Below are positions 48,406 to 56,884 of a stretch of DNA of 64,000 nucleotides, piece after piece. Within the stretch, counting starts at the first letter, position 1. Every line of letters begins with the position of its first letter. The stretch is from a virus: positions 1 through 64,000 of IMG/VR virus record IMGVR_UViG_3300031957_002603; one strand, 5' to 3'. Made by a program: the position numbers and the translations under genes. The notes beneath the pieces are model-generated. The model did not search any database, was not told the DNA's origin, and was given only the letters and a program-made list of their open reading frames with translations.

Positions 48406-49319
48406 TGACTGTACTAGTGACTGGTGGATCTGGAATGGTAGGCAGACATTTACAAGATATCGCCCCGGATTATATTTATTTATCAAGCGCTGATTGTGAT
48501 TTAACATCTTACAAAGAAGTTGATCTATTGATGAAAAAATATCAACCAACAGCAGTTATTCATTTGGCTGCTAAAGTTGGCGGTATTTTGCAAAACATGA
48601 AGTTTCCTGCTGATTTTTATGATCTTAATATAGCAATGAACACAAATGTTTTAAAGGCTGCGAGAGATAATAAAATAAATAAATTTCTTTCAATTTTGTC
48701 AACCTGTATGTATCCAAATGTTGTAGAAACTTACCCTTTAACCGAAGAAGATGTTCATAAAGGTCCACCTGCTCAAGCAAATTTTAGTTATGCATATACT
48801 AAGAGATGTATGGCAGTACAAATTGAGGCTTATAATCAGCAGTTAGGCTGTGATTACAATTATCTAATTCCATGTAACCTATATGGAGAGTATGATAATT
48901 TTGATGATTCTAATAAAATGCATTTTGTCACTGCCTTGATAAATAAAATCATTACAGCAGAAAATAATAATGAAAAAAGTATTACGCTATTCGGCTCAGG
49001 TACACCATTAAGGCAATTTATGTATTCTGGGGACCTAGCCAAAGTAATAAAATTGGTCATGGATAATGATATTAAAGAGTCATTTAATGTTGCACCAACA
49101 AATCAAAATTATTCCATTGATCAAATGGCACGTATGACACTTGATGCGTTAAACAAAAAAGATTGGACCATTGAGTATGATAGCACAAAACCTGATGGGC
49201 AGTTCAGGAAAGATGTAAGTAACTTAAAAATGCTTAATAATATCGCTGATTTTAAATTCACTGAATTTTCAGATGGCGTAGTGAAGGTTTATAACAAAAT
49301 TAAAGAGAGAGGTGTTTAA
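48405..49319 (+). CDS. GDP-fucose/colitose synthase-like reductase-epimerase
   Basis: A 304-aa SDR: VTGGSGMVGRHLQ, HLAAKVGGILQN, LSTCMYP and YAYTKR give the Ser-Tyr-Lys triad. The sequence matches the WcaG/Fcl group, which epimerises and reduces GDP-4-keto-6-deoxymannose to GDP-L-fucose. The colitose enzyme ColC is a close relative that works after ColD. With the ColD-like gene directly downstream, ColC is the more likely role. Confidence 0.82.
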   Translation: MTVLVTGGSGMVGRHLQDIAPDYIYLSSADCDLTSYKEVDLLMKKYQPTAVIHLAAKVGGILQNMKFPADFYDLNIAMNTNVLKAARDNKINKFLSILSTCMYPNVVETYPLTEEDVHKGPPAQANFSYAYTKRCMAVQIEAYNQQLGCDYNYLIPCNLYGEYDNFDDSNKMHFVTALINKIITAENNNEKSITLFGSGTPLRQFMYSGDLAKVIKLVMDNDIKESFNVAPTNQNYSIDQMARMTLDALNKKDWTIEYDSTKPDGQFRKDVSNLKMLNNIADFKFTEFSDGVVKVYNKIKERGV

Positions 49320-50482
49320 TGTTTTGGCCACTTATGAAAGACTGTATTACAGAAAAAGATAAAAAAAGAATGGTTGATTTTATCATGAATACCAATCGTT
49401 TTACAAATGGCCCTCAAGTGAAGGAATTTGAAAGACAATGGAGTGATTGGTTAGGTTGCAAATATTCTTTGTTTGTTTCTTCTGGATCGACAGCGAATCT
49501 ACTTTTAGTTTCAGCAATTAAAGAGAAATATGGTTTAAAAGATGGTGATAAAGTTTTAGTCCCAGCAATGACTTGGGTTACCAATATTTCTCCAATTATT
49601 CAACTAGGAATGCAGCCTATTTTTTGCGATGTTGATAAAAGTAATTTTGGATTTGATCTTAAACACTTAAAGTATTTAAAAGAAAAACATCCGGATATTA
49701 AGATGGCTTTTATTACTCATTTGTTTGGTATCGCAGCCGATATGGATGAATATAGAAAAATATTTCCTGACATTATTTACATAGAAGATGTTTGTGAATC
49801 ACATGGTGCCAAATATAAAGGTAAAACAACTGGAACACTATCAGAGGGTTCTACATTTAGTTTTTATTTTGGTCATCATATGACAACTGTAGAGGGTGGA
49901 TTCGTTTGTACTGACGATCTTGAACTATACAATATATTGAAAATGAAAAGAAGCCATGGAATGGCAAGAGAATCATTGCCTGAAAAATACGAAGAGTATA
50001 AAAAAACATACCCAGATATTCATCCACAATTCTTGTTCATTACTGATGGGTTTAATTTTAGAAGCATGGAACTTAATGCTGTTTTAGGTCAATCTCAATT
50101 AGAAGGGCTCGATGATGCAATTAACAGAAGACAAGAAGTTTATGATCGCTTTCTTAAAATGATTGGTAAATATGATTCATTTCATATTCCGAGTTCAGAT
50201 GGTAATAGTAGTTTTTGTCTTCCGTTCATTTGTAAGACAAAAGAACAAAAAGATTTGTTGGAATCATTTCTAAATGTAAGAGATGTTGAAACTAGACCGC
50301 TATGTAGTGGTAATCTATTAAAGCAACCATTTTTGAAAAATTATTCAATTGAAATTGAATGGCTTCCAAATGTGGATTTTCTTCACAATAATGGATTTTT
50401 TATTGGCAACAATCACCTGATTACTGATGAAGAACTTGATGTTTTAGAAGGATTTATAGATGAGTTTTCAAAAATACTATAA
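49319..50482 (+). CDS. ColD/RfbH-like sugar 3-dehydratase (His in place of PLP Lys)
   Basis: A 387-aa DegT-fold protein: FTNGPQVKEFERQW, VSSGSTANLL, VPAMTWVTN, IEDVCESHGAKYKG and SFYFGHHMTTVEGG. The residue aligned with the PLP Lys is His186. In ColD and RfbH, His at this place turns the aminotransferase into a PLP-dependent C3 dehydratase. ColD makes GDP-4-keto-3,6-dideoxymannose. The neighbouring reductase completes a colitose-like route. Family length is complete. Confidence 0.85.
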   Translation: MFWPLMKDCITEKDKKRMVDFIMNTNRFTNGPQVKEFERQWSDWLGCKYSLFVSSGSTANLLLVSAIKEKYGLKDGDKVLVPAMTWVTNISPIIQLGMQPIFCDVDKSNFGFDLKHLKYLKEKHPDIKMAFITHLFGIAADMDEYRKIFPDIIYIEDVCESHGAKYKGKTTGTLSEGSTFSFYFGHHMTTVEGGFVCTDDLELYNILKMKRSHGMARESLPEKYEEYKKTYPDIHPQFLFITDGFNFRSMELNAVLGQSQLEGLDDAINRRQEVYDRFLKMIGKYDSFHIPSSDGNSSFCLPFICKTKEQKDLLESFLNVRDVETRPLCSGNLLKQPFLKNYSIEIEWLPNVDFLHNNGFFIGNNHLITDEELDVLEGFIDEFSKIL

Positions 50483-50747
50483 GCACTACTTAACATTACA
50501 TCAAAATCTTTGGTGTCGTAGGTTGCATGTCCTAGGACAAATAGCGACAATAATATATATAATTGCTGCTGTAAAAATTAATTTATGGTTATTATTGGGC
50601 TTTCCTTTTGTTGTGTACCCGTTTGCTTGGTCAGGGCACTACTTTTTTGAAAAAAATGAACCAGCAGCATTTAGTGACCCAATAAAAGCAAAGTTAAGCG
50701 ATTGGGTTATGTTTTATCAATGGATTAAAGGAGATATAGAAAGATGA
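50460..50747 (+). CDS. Mpo1-like/DUF962 membrane protein
   Basis: A 95-aa protein with YKHYLTLHQNLWCRRLHVLGQI, two hydrophobic helices, YPFAWSGHYFFEKNEPAAF and a DWVMFYQW end. This is the DUF962/Mpo1 family, whose yeast member is a dioxygenase acting on 2-hydroxy fatty acids through conserved His residues. Overlaps the ColD-like gene by 23 bp. A lipid-modifying role is possible. Confidence 0.82.
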   Translation: MSFQKYYKHYLTLHQNLWCRRLHVLGQIATIIYIIAAVKINLWLLLGFPFVVYPFAWSGHYFFEKNEPAAFSDPIKAKLSDWVMFYQWIKGDIER

Positions 50748-51679
50748 AAATTTTAGTTACAGGTGGCGCAGGCTTTATCGGTACCACATTAATTCCAAAA
50801 TTATTAGAAGAAGGGCATGAAGTTACTGTTTTTGATATTCTGCTTCATGGCGGCAATCCTATTATTCCTTTCTTTAAGAATAAAAATTTTAGTTTTATTA
50901 AGGGCGATATTCGAGATCAAGAAGCCCTAGAACAAGCAGTTAAAGGAAAGGATGTTATTATTCACCTAGCGGCCATTGTTGGCTTTCCGGCGTGCAGACT
51001 TAACCCTCAAGCAGCGAAAGATATCAATGTTCAGGGAACAATTAACCTTATTAATGCATGTACGGATGATCAGATAATCCTTTATGGATCAACAGGAAGT
51101 AATTATGGAACTGTCAAAGACATATGCACTGAAGAAAGTCCGCTTAATCCACTTAGCCTTTATGGTGAAACAAAAACAGAGGCAGAAAGAATTTTGCTAG
51201 AAAGAGGCAATGTGGTTGCTTATCGATTTGCTACTGCATTTGGCACTTCTCCAAGAATGAGAATGGATTTGCTAGTCAACGATTTTTCTAATAAATGTGT
51301 AAAAGATGGTTATATTGTTGTGTATGAAAAGCATTTTATGAGAACTTTTATACATGTATCTGACATTGCAGATTCATTTGTATTTGCAATCAATAATATT
51401 GATAAGATGGTTAACAATGTGTATAATGTTGGTCACGAATCAATGAATCATAGTAAACAAGAAGTTTGCCAAATGATTGTTGATAAAACGGGTGCATTCG
51501 TTCATTTTGAGGAAATTGGAGAGGATGCCGATAAAAGAAACTATATTGTTAGTTACGACAAAATTGGTAAACTCGGTTTTAAAACTAAGATTACCCTAGA
51601 AGAGGGTGTTAATGAGATTGTTGAAGTTCTTAAAATTATGGATTTTCAAAAAGATTATACAAATGCAAAATATATTTAG
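50744..51679 (+). CDS. NAD-dependent epimerase/dehydratase (311 aa)
   Basis: An extended SDR: VTGGAGFIGTTLIPKLLEEGHEV, HLAAIVG, YGSTGSNYG and LYGETKTEAER giving the YxxxK pair. It lacks features that would fix substrate. It belongs to the nucleotide-sugar epimerase group. It overlaps the DUF962 gene by 4 nt. Confidence 0.82.
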   Translation: MKILVTGGAGFIGTTLIPKLLEEGHEVTVFDILLHGGNPIIPFFKNKNFSFIKGDIRDQEALEQAVKGKDVIIHLAAIVGFPACRLNPQAAKDINVQGTINLINACTDDQIILYGSTGSNYGTVKDICTEESPLNPLSLYGETKTEAERILLERGNVVAYRFATAFGTSPRMRMDLLVNDFSNKCVKDGYIVVYEKHFMRTFIHVSDIADSFVFAINNIDKMVNNVYNVGHESMNHSKQEVCQMIVDKTGAFVHFEEIGEDADKRNYIVSYDKIGKLGFKTKITLEEGVNEIVEVLKIMDFQKDYTNAKYI

Positions 51680-51688
51680 GATGAATAA

Positions 51689-52639
51689 ATGAAATTAGTT
51701 GTTATTACAGGATGCCTTGGCCTCATTGGCTCATATGTAACCCGCAAATGTCTTCAAAAAGGTTGGAGAGTCTACGGAATCGATAAATGCACATATGCAG
51801 CCAACATGGATTCTTATTATGAATTTTGTGAATATGAAAACTTTGATTTTCTCGAGGAAGATATTGCAAATGTTTCTTATTTGCCTGATTGTGATTATAT
51901 AATCAACATCGCTGCTGAATCTCACGTCGGCAACAGTATTATCGAATCAGAAGATTTTATTCATTCAAATGTCGTAGGTGTTAAAAATCTATTAGACCTA
52001 ATACGCAAGAAGCCAAAGAATGTTGACAATCAGCCTATTTTCTTCCACTTCAGCACAGATGAAGTTTATGGCGATATCGTAGAAGGCGAACACATTGAGA
52101 CCGATATTTTAAAACCTTCTAACCCTTATTCTGCGTCAAAAGCCGCCGCTGATATGTTTATTCTTGCTTGGGCTAGAACTTATGACATGAAATACATTAT
52201 TCTGCGACCAACTAACAATTATGGCAAAGGCCAATACCCAGAAAAATTGATTCCTATTTCTGTCAAGATGCTTCAGCGTGGAAAGAAAATTAGACTTCAT
52301 GATGAAGGGGAACCTGTAAGAAACTGGCTTCACTCTGATGACACAGCAGAGGCTGTTATCTCGATCATTCAGTCGGGTACTTATAATGAAATTTACAATG
52401 TTGCCGGTGGTTTTGAACAGAAAAATAAAGAAACAGTCAGAAAGATTATTGAGAACTTTTTCGAAGATGGACGTAATTATCTGGACTATGTTGATCTGGG
52501 TTACAAAAGAGTCGGTCAAGATGTCAGATATGCTCTTAATGATGATAAACTTAGAGCACTTGGCTGGGAGCCAAAAAAGAATTTTGATGAGGAAATTGCA
52601 AAACTTGTAAAACATTACAAGAATAATTTCAGATGGTAG
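51689..52639 (+). CDS. RmlB-like nucleotide-sugar 4,6-dehydratase
   Basis: A 316-aa protein: ITGCLGLIGSYVTRKCLQKG, IAAESHVGNSI, FSTDEVYGDI and NPYSASKAAADMFILAW. The TDE triad residues and YxxxK are those of dTDP-glucose 4,6-dehydratase (RmlB), which make the 4-keto-6-deoxy sugar. It could start a deoxysugar route, including the colitose-like one if its substrate is GDP-mannose, which is not the usual RmlB substrate. Last gene of the cluster. Confidence 0.85.
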   Translation: MKLVVITGCLGLIGSYVTRKCLQKGWRVYGIDKCTYAANMDSYYEFCEYENFDFLEEDIANVSYLPDCDYIINIAAESHVGNSIIESEDFIHSNVVGVKNLLDLIRKKPKNVDNQPIFFHFSTDEVYGDIVEGEHIETDILKPSNPYSASKAAADMFILAWARTYDMKYIILRPTNNYGKGQYPEKLIPISVKMLQRGKKIRLHDEGEPVRNWLHSDDTAEAVISIIQSGTYNEIYNVAGGFEQKNKETVRKIIENFFEDGRNYLDYVDLGYKRVGQDVRYALNDDKLRALGWEPKKNFDEEIAKLVKHYKNNFRW

Positions 52640-52640
52640 A

Positions 52641-52877
52641 ATGACAGAATTTGAATTTACGGTTGAGAAAAACAAAGAATTAAGAAACTGGTTGGTAGAA
52701 TTAGAGAAAAAATGCAAAGAGTTAATAAAGAAAATTGACAACGAAGGATTAGGCATTCATCATAATGTAAATTCAGACATTTTTGAAATGAGCACAAGAA
52801 TCTATAAAATATCAGCAGTTTTGGGAATGATCAAAACATTCAATTTAGAATTAGACAAATTAGATGATAATGAGTAA
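52641..52877 (+). CDS. small helical hypothetical protein (78 aa)
   Basis: An acidic/basic coiled-coil-like protein (ELRNWLVELEKKCKELIKKIDNE). No family is recognised. It is next to the last glycan gene but overlaps the next small phage gene by 1 nt, so it belongs with the following phage unit. Confidence 0.55.
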   Translation: MTEFEFTVEKNKELRNWLVELEKKCKELIKKIDNEGLGIHHNVNSDIFEMSTRIYKISAVLGMIKTFNLELDKLDDNE

Positions 52878-53053
52878 TGTACAAAAAAGGACAACTAGTT
52901 CAAATCACGTTCTTATACAGAGAATCGATTGGAGTTTATTTAGGATTTATAACGGTGAATGGAATTGTTCTTAACAGAGTCTACAATTTAAAAAGAAAGA
53001 TGGTCACGTTCTATACATGTGACGAAATTAAACCAATAGGAAGTGAAGAATGA
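52877..53053 (+). CDS. small beta-rich hypothetical protein (58 aa)
   Basis: ATG 52877 overlaps the previous stop and its own stop overlaps the next ATG. The 58 residues read as beta strands (KGQLVQITFLYRESIGVYLGF, MVTFYTCDEIKPIG), typical of small SH3-like proteins. No function is known. The tight overlaps support it as real. Confidence 0.55.
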   Translation: MYKKGQLVQITFLYRESIGVYLGFITVNGIVLNRVYNLKRKMVTFYTCDEIKPIGSEE

Positions 53054-53247
53054 ATTACACTCTATCAAGCCAAGCCATCGGCGCTCTAATGATGGCACTG
53101 CAAAAGTCTCTCCTCGAGCAATCGGATATCGTTCCGGTTCTTCAAGGTTTTGAGATCCAAGTTGATGACACAAATCAACTCGTCGTAATGAATCCTCCGG
53201 TTGTTAAGATGCCGGAAGGCGAAACTATCGAGACATCTGTCCAATAA
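53050..53247 (+). CDS. conserved small phage protein (65 aa)
   Basis: MNYTLSSQAIGALMMALQKSLLEQ is a sequence type I recognise near the sigma/baseplate genes in marine T4-like phages. It is helical in its first half; the rest is beta-like (FEIQVDDTNQLVV). Function is unknown. Confidence 0.6.
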   Translation: MNYTLSSQAIGALMMALQKSLLEQSDIVPVLQGFEIQVDDTNQLVVMNPPVVKMPEGETIETSVQ

Positions 53248-53498
53248 TGCCTCGTTATTATTATCATTGCGATGCCTGCGGAGGCGAATTTGAGGTCCGT
53301 CATGGAATGTCTGAGATACAAGATGAGTGTCTCGAATGCTCTAGTGCTGGGCCTCTTGTTCGTATTCCGCAATTGATTCAAAAACCAGAACAACGAAAAG
53401 ATTCTTCAAATGCAAGATCAAGAGTCGTTGATGCAATTGAAGAGAATAGGCAACTATTAAAGAAAATGAAGAAGGTAAGAATAGATGACCCTAGTTAA
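53247..53498 (+). CDS. FmdB-like zinc-ribbon protein (83 aa)
   Basis: Cys pairs in YYYHCDACGGEFEV and ECLECSSAG form a zinc ribbon near the N-terminus, as in the FmdB/putative regulatory family. A basic helical tail follows. Such proteins may act in transcription. It overlaps neighbours by 1 and 14 nt. Confidence 0.7.
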   Translation: MPRYYYHCDACGGEFEVRHGMSEIQDECLECSSAGPLVRIPQLIQKPEQRKDSSNARSRVVDAIEENRQLLKKMKKVRIDDPS

Positions 53499-53880
53499 TT
53501 GGCTTATTATTGCTTTATTTTTATCGATTATAGGCAACTTTTTGGCTTTGTGGTACATAAGTAGACTACTCGCTAAGGTATTGTTTGTATCTCAAAATCT
53601 TACCGATTTAGTGGATCTTTTGACCACATATCGCAATCACTTGCAACGCTTGTTTAATCTCGAGATGTATTACGGAGATGAGACAATGCAGTTTTTAATC
53701 AAACATACAAAATCATTGCTAGATGTACTGGAGGACTATAGCGATATTTATTTAATGACCGAACCCATTGAGGTCGGTGAAGAGGATGAAGAGTCTTATG
53801 ACGACGAAGAAGAGACGGGGCCGCAGGCGGTCAACGAAGAGAATGTATTTTACGGAGGTACACGAGGCGGCAATAGTTGA
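53485..53880 (+). CDS. membrane protein with acidic tail (131 aa)
   Basis: N-terminal hydrophobic helix (WLIIALFLSIIGNFLALWYI), a helical soluble middle and a very acidic tail (EEDEESYDDEEETG). The last 38 bp overlap the sigma-factor gene. Function is unknown; a membrane anchor for a complex is possible. Confidence 0.6.
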   Translation: MTLVNWLIIALFLSIIGNFLALWYISRLLAKVLFVSQNLTDLVDLLTTYRNHLQRLFNLEMYYGDETMQFLIKHTKSLLDVLEDYSDIYLMTEPIEVGEEDEESYDDEEETGPQAVNEENVFYGGTRGGNS

Positions 53881-54502
53881 ATATTGCTCTAGCAATTGTA
53901 ACGAAAGAAAATCAGAACTCTACGTTAGTTTTATTCAACCAACATTTAACGAGATGGTAGATAAGATTGTTTATTCATATCATTTTACCTCGCTTGCTAA
54001 CATCGATGATTTAAGAGCAGAATGCAAAGCGTGGCTTGTTACCATCTTAGATAAGTTTGATCCAAACAAAGGATCCAAAGCATTTTCGTACTTTAGTGTG
54101 GTAACCAAGAATTGGTTTATTCACAAAGTAAAGAAGCAAACCAAAAGATGTCAGCGAGAGATCGAGTATGACCTTGTGGCAAAAGAAGTCTACGAGCAAG
54201 AAGTTCAGCCAGAGTCGAACTATCTTTCAAAGCGAGAGAAAGAAGATTTTTGGAGAAAACTGTGGGAAGAGATTGAAGCATGGGGTACGGATGACATGCG
54301 AGATAATGAGAAGAAAGTCTACGAGGCTATAAAGATTGTTTTGTCTTCCGCAGATGAAATTGACATTTTAAATAAAAAAGCAGTGTACCTCTATTTAAGA
54401 GAACTCACGGGCTTGAATACAAAGCAGATCGTAACTCAGTTGAACAAGATGCGAGAAAAGTACAGAGACTTCAGAGTCGACTGGGATAACGGTAAAATTT
54501 AA
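53843..54502 (+). CDS. 55: gp55-like late sigma factor
   Basis: A 219-aa protein; ATG 53843 is the best start and the preceding basic stretch is out of the family pattern. VHEAAIVEYCSSN, FNEMVDKIVYSYHF, LDKFDPNKGSKAFSYFSVVTKNWFIHKVKK match T4 gp55 and its cyanophage relatives, with sigma region 2 recognisable in AFSYFSVVTKNWFIHK. It directs RNA polymerase to late promoters (TATAAATA). It explains the CATAAATA/TATAAATA elements seen in the window. Confidence 0.88.
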   Translation: MYFTEVHEAAIVEYCSSNCNERKSELYVSFIQPTFNEMVDKIVYSYHFTSLANIDDLRAECKAWLVTILDKFDPNKGSKAFSYFSVVTKNWFIHKVKKQTKRCQREIEYDLVAKEVYEQEVQPESNYLSKREKEDFWRKLWEEIEAWGTDDMRDNEKKVYEAIKIVLSSADEIDILNKKAVYLYLRELTGLNTKQIVTQLNKMREKYRDFRVDWDNGKI

Positions 54503-54520
54503 AATAAAACTAATTAGGTT

Positions 54521-54814
54521 ATGAGTAAAAAACTTGAAAAATGCATCGATGATGCCCTAAAAAACATTGAAGAAGATCGAAAAGTAACAAAAGAACTTCT
54601 TAATGATGCAATCAAATATGTTGCTGTTGATGAGGCAAGACATAGAGAAGTTGGCATTATTATGTCAAAATATGTTGAGACCCTTCAACGCTCCAACGAA
54701 CAATTGGTTAAAATAGCGGGCCTTATGTCTAAGAATGAAAAGGCTCAGGCTGGACTGACCGATGATGATAAAAAAGATTTATTTGATTTGATCTCCGGCA
54801 AAGACGATGAGTAA
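54521..54814 (+). CDS. conserved helical phage protein (97 aa)
   Basis: A 97-aa all-helical protein with DEARHREVGIIMSKYVETLQRSNEQLVKIAGLM, a sequence type I recognise from the same neighbourhood in marine T4-like phages. Small-terminase-like or baseplate-related roles are possible, none shown. It overlaps the next gene by 8 nt. Confidence 0.55.
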   Translation: MSKKLEKCIDDALKNIEEDRKVTKELLNDAIKYVAVDEARHREVGIIMSKYVETLQRSNEQLVKIAGLMSKNEKAQAGLTDDDKKDLFDLISGKDDE

Positions 54815-55928
54815 TTATTTTGTAAAGTTTTTTGATGCAATTCAGGATAGAATCGCAAGGCATGAACTTGAAGAAGAGATTAAGTTAGAGAAGTTATTCG
54901 GAAGAAATAAACTTGCTGGGAAAACAACATTCGAAGGTATTGTAATGAATGACCCAGCCGGAACATCCGGTGAGACGACTAATGGATCTACCGTTAATCG
55001 TTTTGTTGCAGTTAAGGTTTACATCAAAGATCTTGACGATCACATGTTTGACTTTGATCTTTTAAACAAAGTAACCGACGAGCAACAAAAAATAAACTTG
55101 CTGAATAATTTGATTGGTGGGTGCTACACTGCATATCCCGATTCTGCTTTATATTCTTCCGAACCGGACCCCAAGTTCCAAGCAGGATGCACGGTCGAAC
55201 TAAAGTTTGCAGATCAGGGCCCGCAAACAGCAGACCATGGTAGAATGCGAGGCTTAAGATATACAAAGGTCACCAGATTATCTGACAGTAGGTATTCTAA
55301 TTTTGCAAAATACTTTACAGGACAGGTCTCAAATTTGTTTGAAAACCAATCGATATCTCAAAATGGTGATTTTGAAGATAGAAGCACGAGTGCAATTACA
55401 GATTTGTCAGCACCAGCACAGACAATAATTAATGAATTTATATCAGAATTTAAAAAAAGACAATCAATCGATCTCGTTACAACCAGTACTTTAAGAACAT
55501 ACGGAGCGCAGGTTAGAATTGAACATACAAACGTGCAGAAAAACGGCGGCCAAGATTGGTATAGAAAAACTTATGGAACCAACAAAACAAGAACTGAAAT
55601 GCTAAATAATTATGTAACATACCCAAACGATATTCCGGGTAATATTGAGAGGAATGTACCTAAATTAAAATCTTCCGGTCTTGGAAGCGCCCACCTTAAA
55701 GGATTAGGTATTGATTTTAAAACCAGCAAATTAACTTATGATCAGGGAGTGGCGTTAGAAAATTTAGCCTTGGAATTTAAGAACGCTGGAAAATTCTCTA
55801 ACTTTGAGTGGGAACTGTTGAGCACAAAATATAGCAGCAACAGAGAAGCGAGAAAAACAAAAGGAACCACGTTTTCTGGTGAACATTTCCATATTTCAAT
55901 CAACGCTAAAGCAATAGGACAATACTAA
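54807..55928 (+). CDS. baseplate-type protein with M15-like peptidase domain
   Basis: A 373-aa protein. The N-terminal half (about 1-170) has an oligonucleotide/OB-like, hub-type sequence (TFEGIVMNDPAGTSG ... FQAGCTVELKFAD). The C-terminal half from about 190 resembles M15 DD-peptidases: GSAHLKGLGIDF (His296, Asp303) and EHFHI (His360/His362). These are the zinc ligands of M15 enzymes. It could cut peptidoglycan crosslinks during DNA entry, like the lysozyme of T4 gp5. Confidence 0.72.
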   Translation: MSNYFVKFFDAIQDRIARHELEEEIKLEKLFGRNKLAGKTTFEGIVMNDPAGTSGETTNGSTVNRFVAVKVYIKDLDDHMFDFDLLNKVTDEQQKINLLNNLIGGCYTAYPDSALYSSEPDPKFQAGCTVELKFADQGPQTADHGRMRGLRYTKVTRLSDSRYSNFAKYFTGQVSNLFENQSISQNGDFEDRSTSAITDLSAPAQTIINEFISEFKKRQSIDLVTTSTLRTYGAQVRIEHTNVQKNGGQDWYRKTYGTNKTRTEMLNNYVTYPNDIPGNIERNVPKLKSSGLGSAHLKGLGIDFKTSKLTYDQGVALENLALEFKNAGKFSNFEWELLSTKYSSNREARKTKGTTFSGEHFHISINAKAIGQY

Positions 55929-56884
55929 TGTCAGGAGATCTTAAATCACAAAAGAAACCAATTGATGTTCAATGCCTTTCCTTTACGGATCAAGGCATTA
56001 AAGAAATAATCAGTTCGGGAGAGTTTACTGGACCATTCCACACACCGCTTGCCGAATGTGTTCCAATCTATGAGTCGGCCCCATGTGAAACAGTGATCGC
56101 CGGAGATAACAATGCTTTTGTTATTCTCGGTCGGGACAGACCATATTCGCTAGGTTCTGGTAAAGGTGCATTCGGCGGTAAGTGCGGAAGAATTCATATG
56201 ATTGCAGGTCTTGCCGCTGCGTATGAGAACGCATCTGACGGTCTCGAGACAGGACCGAATTTAATCACAGATGCAGCAACGCTCTACATTACGCAAAGAG
56301 GAAACATTGATGCATACTTTGGATTGCCACCGGGCAAGAATAGAAGCGCTGATGATCGTTCCGCAATCGCTTTGAAAGCAGATCACACAAGAATTATTGC
56401 AAGAGAATCGGTTAAAATTTATGCTGGACCAACGAAAACAAGTTCAATCAAAAAAGAAACCAACTCTGCCACAGGCGAACTTGATATGAGAGGCCGCATT
56501 GATCTCATTGCAGGAGACGAAAACAATCTTCAACCAGCGGTGCTTGGAAATCATCTAGCAGAATATCTCTCTGAGTTAACCACACTCATACAACAAATCT
56601 GCACCGCAGTTGAAGATCTCAATAAAAGAACAAACAGAATTAACAATGCTCTTGCAATTCATAGACATGATCCCCAACCTTTACGTGGAATTACATCTGG
56701 GCCGAAATTTCTTTTAGACACTGCTTTAAAAGTTGATTTGTTAAAAGGCAAAAAGGCAAAATGGAATCACACTTGGACCAATTTAAATCTTACGTTGGCC
56801 GAATTTAATGCATTTGATTTCAATGATTTACTACCAGTTAAGGGCGCTAGAAATTTCCTTTCGGATAATATATACATAACATGA
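55928..56884 (+). CDS. virion structural protein, baseplate region (318 aa)
   Basis: A 318-aa protein overlapping both neighbours. NAFVILGRDRPYSLGSGKGAFGGKCGRIHMIAG resembles a repeat-like motif (VILGRDRP ... IDxVxGR) found in marine T4-like virion proteins. Several Gly/Asp turns suggest a beta-helical fold. It lies between the M15 baseplate protein and the giant protein. Confidence 0.72.
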   Translation: MSGDLKSQKKPIDVQCLSFTDQGIKEIISSGEFTGPFHTPLAECVPIYESAPCETVIAGDNNAFVILGRDRPYSLGSGKGAFGGKCGRIHMIAGLAAAYENASDGLETGPNLITDAATLYITQRGNIDAYFGLPPGKNRSADDRSAIALKADHTRIIARESVKIYAGPTKTSSIKKETNSATGELDMRGRIDLIAGDENNLQPAVLGNHLAEYLSELTTLIQQICTAVEDLNKRTNRINNALAIHRHDPQPLRGITSGPKFLLDTALKVDLLKGKKAKWNHTWTNLNLTLAEFNAFDFNDLLPVKGARNFLSDNIYIT

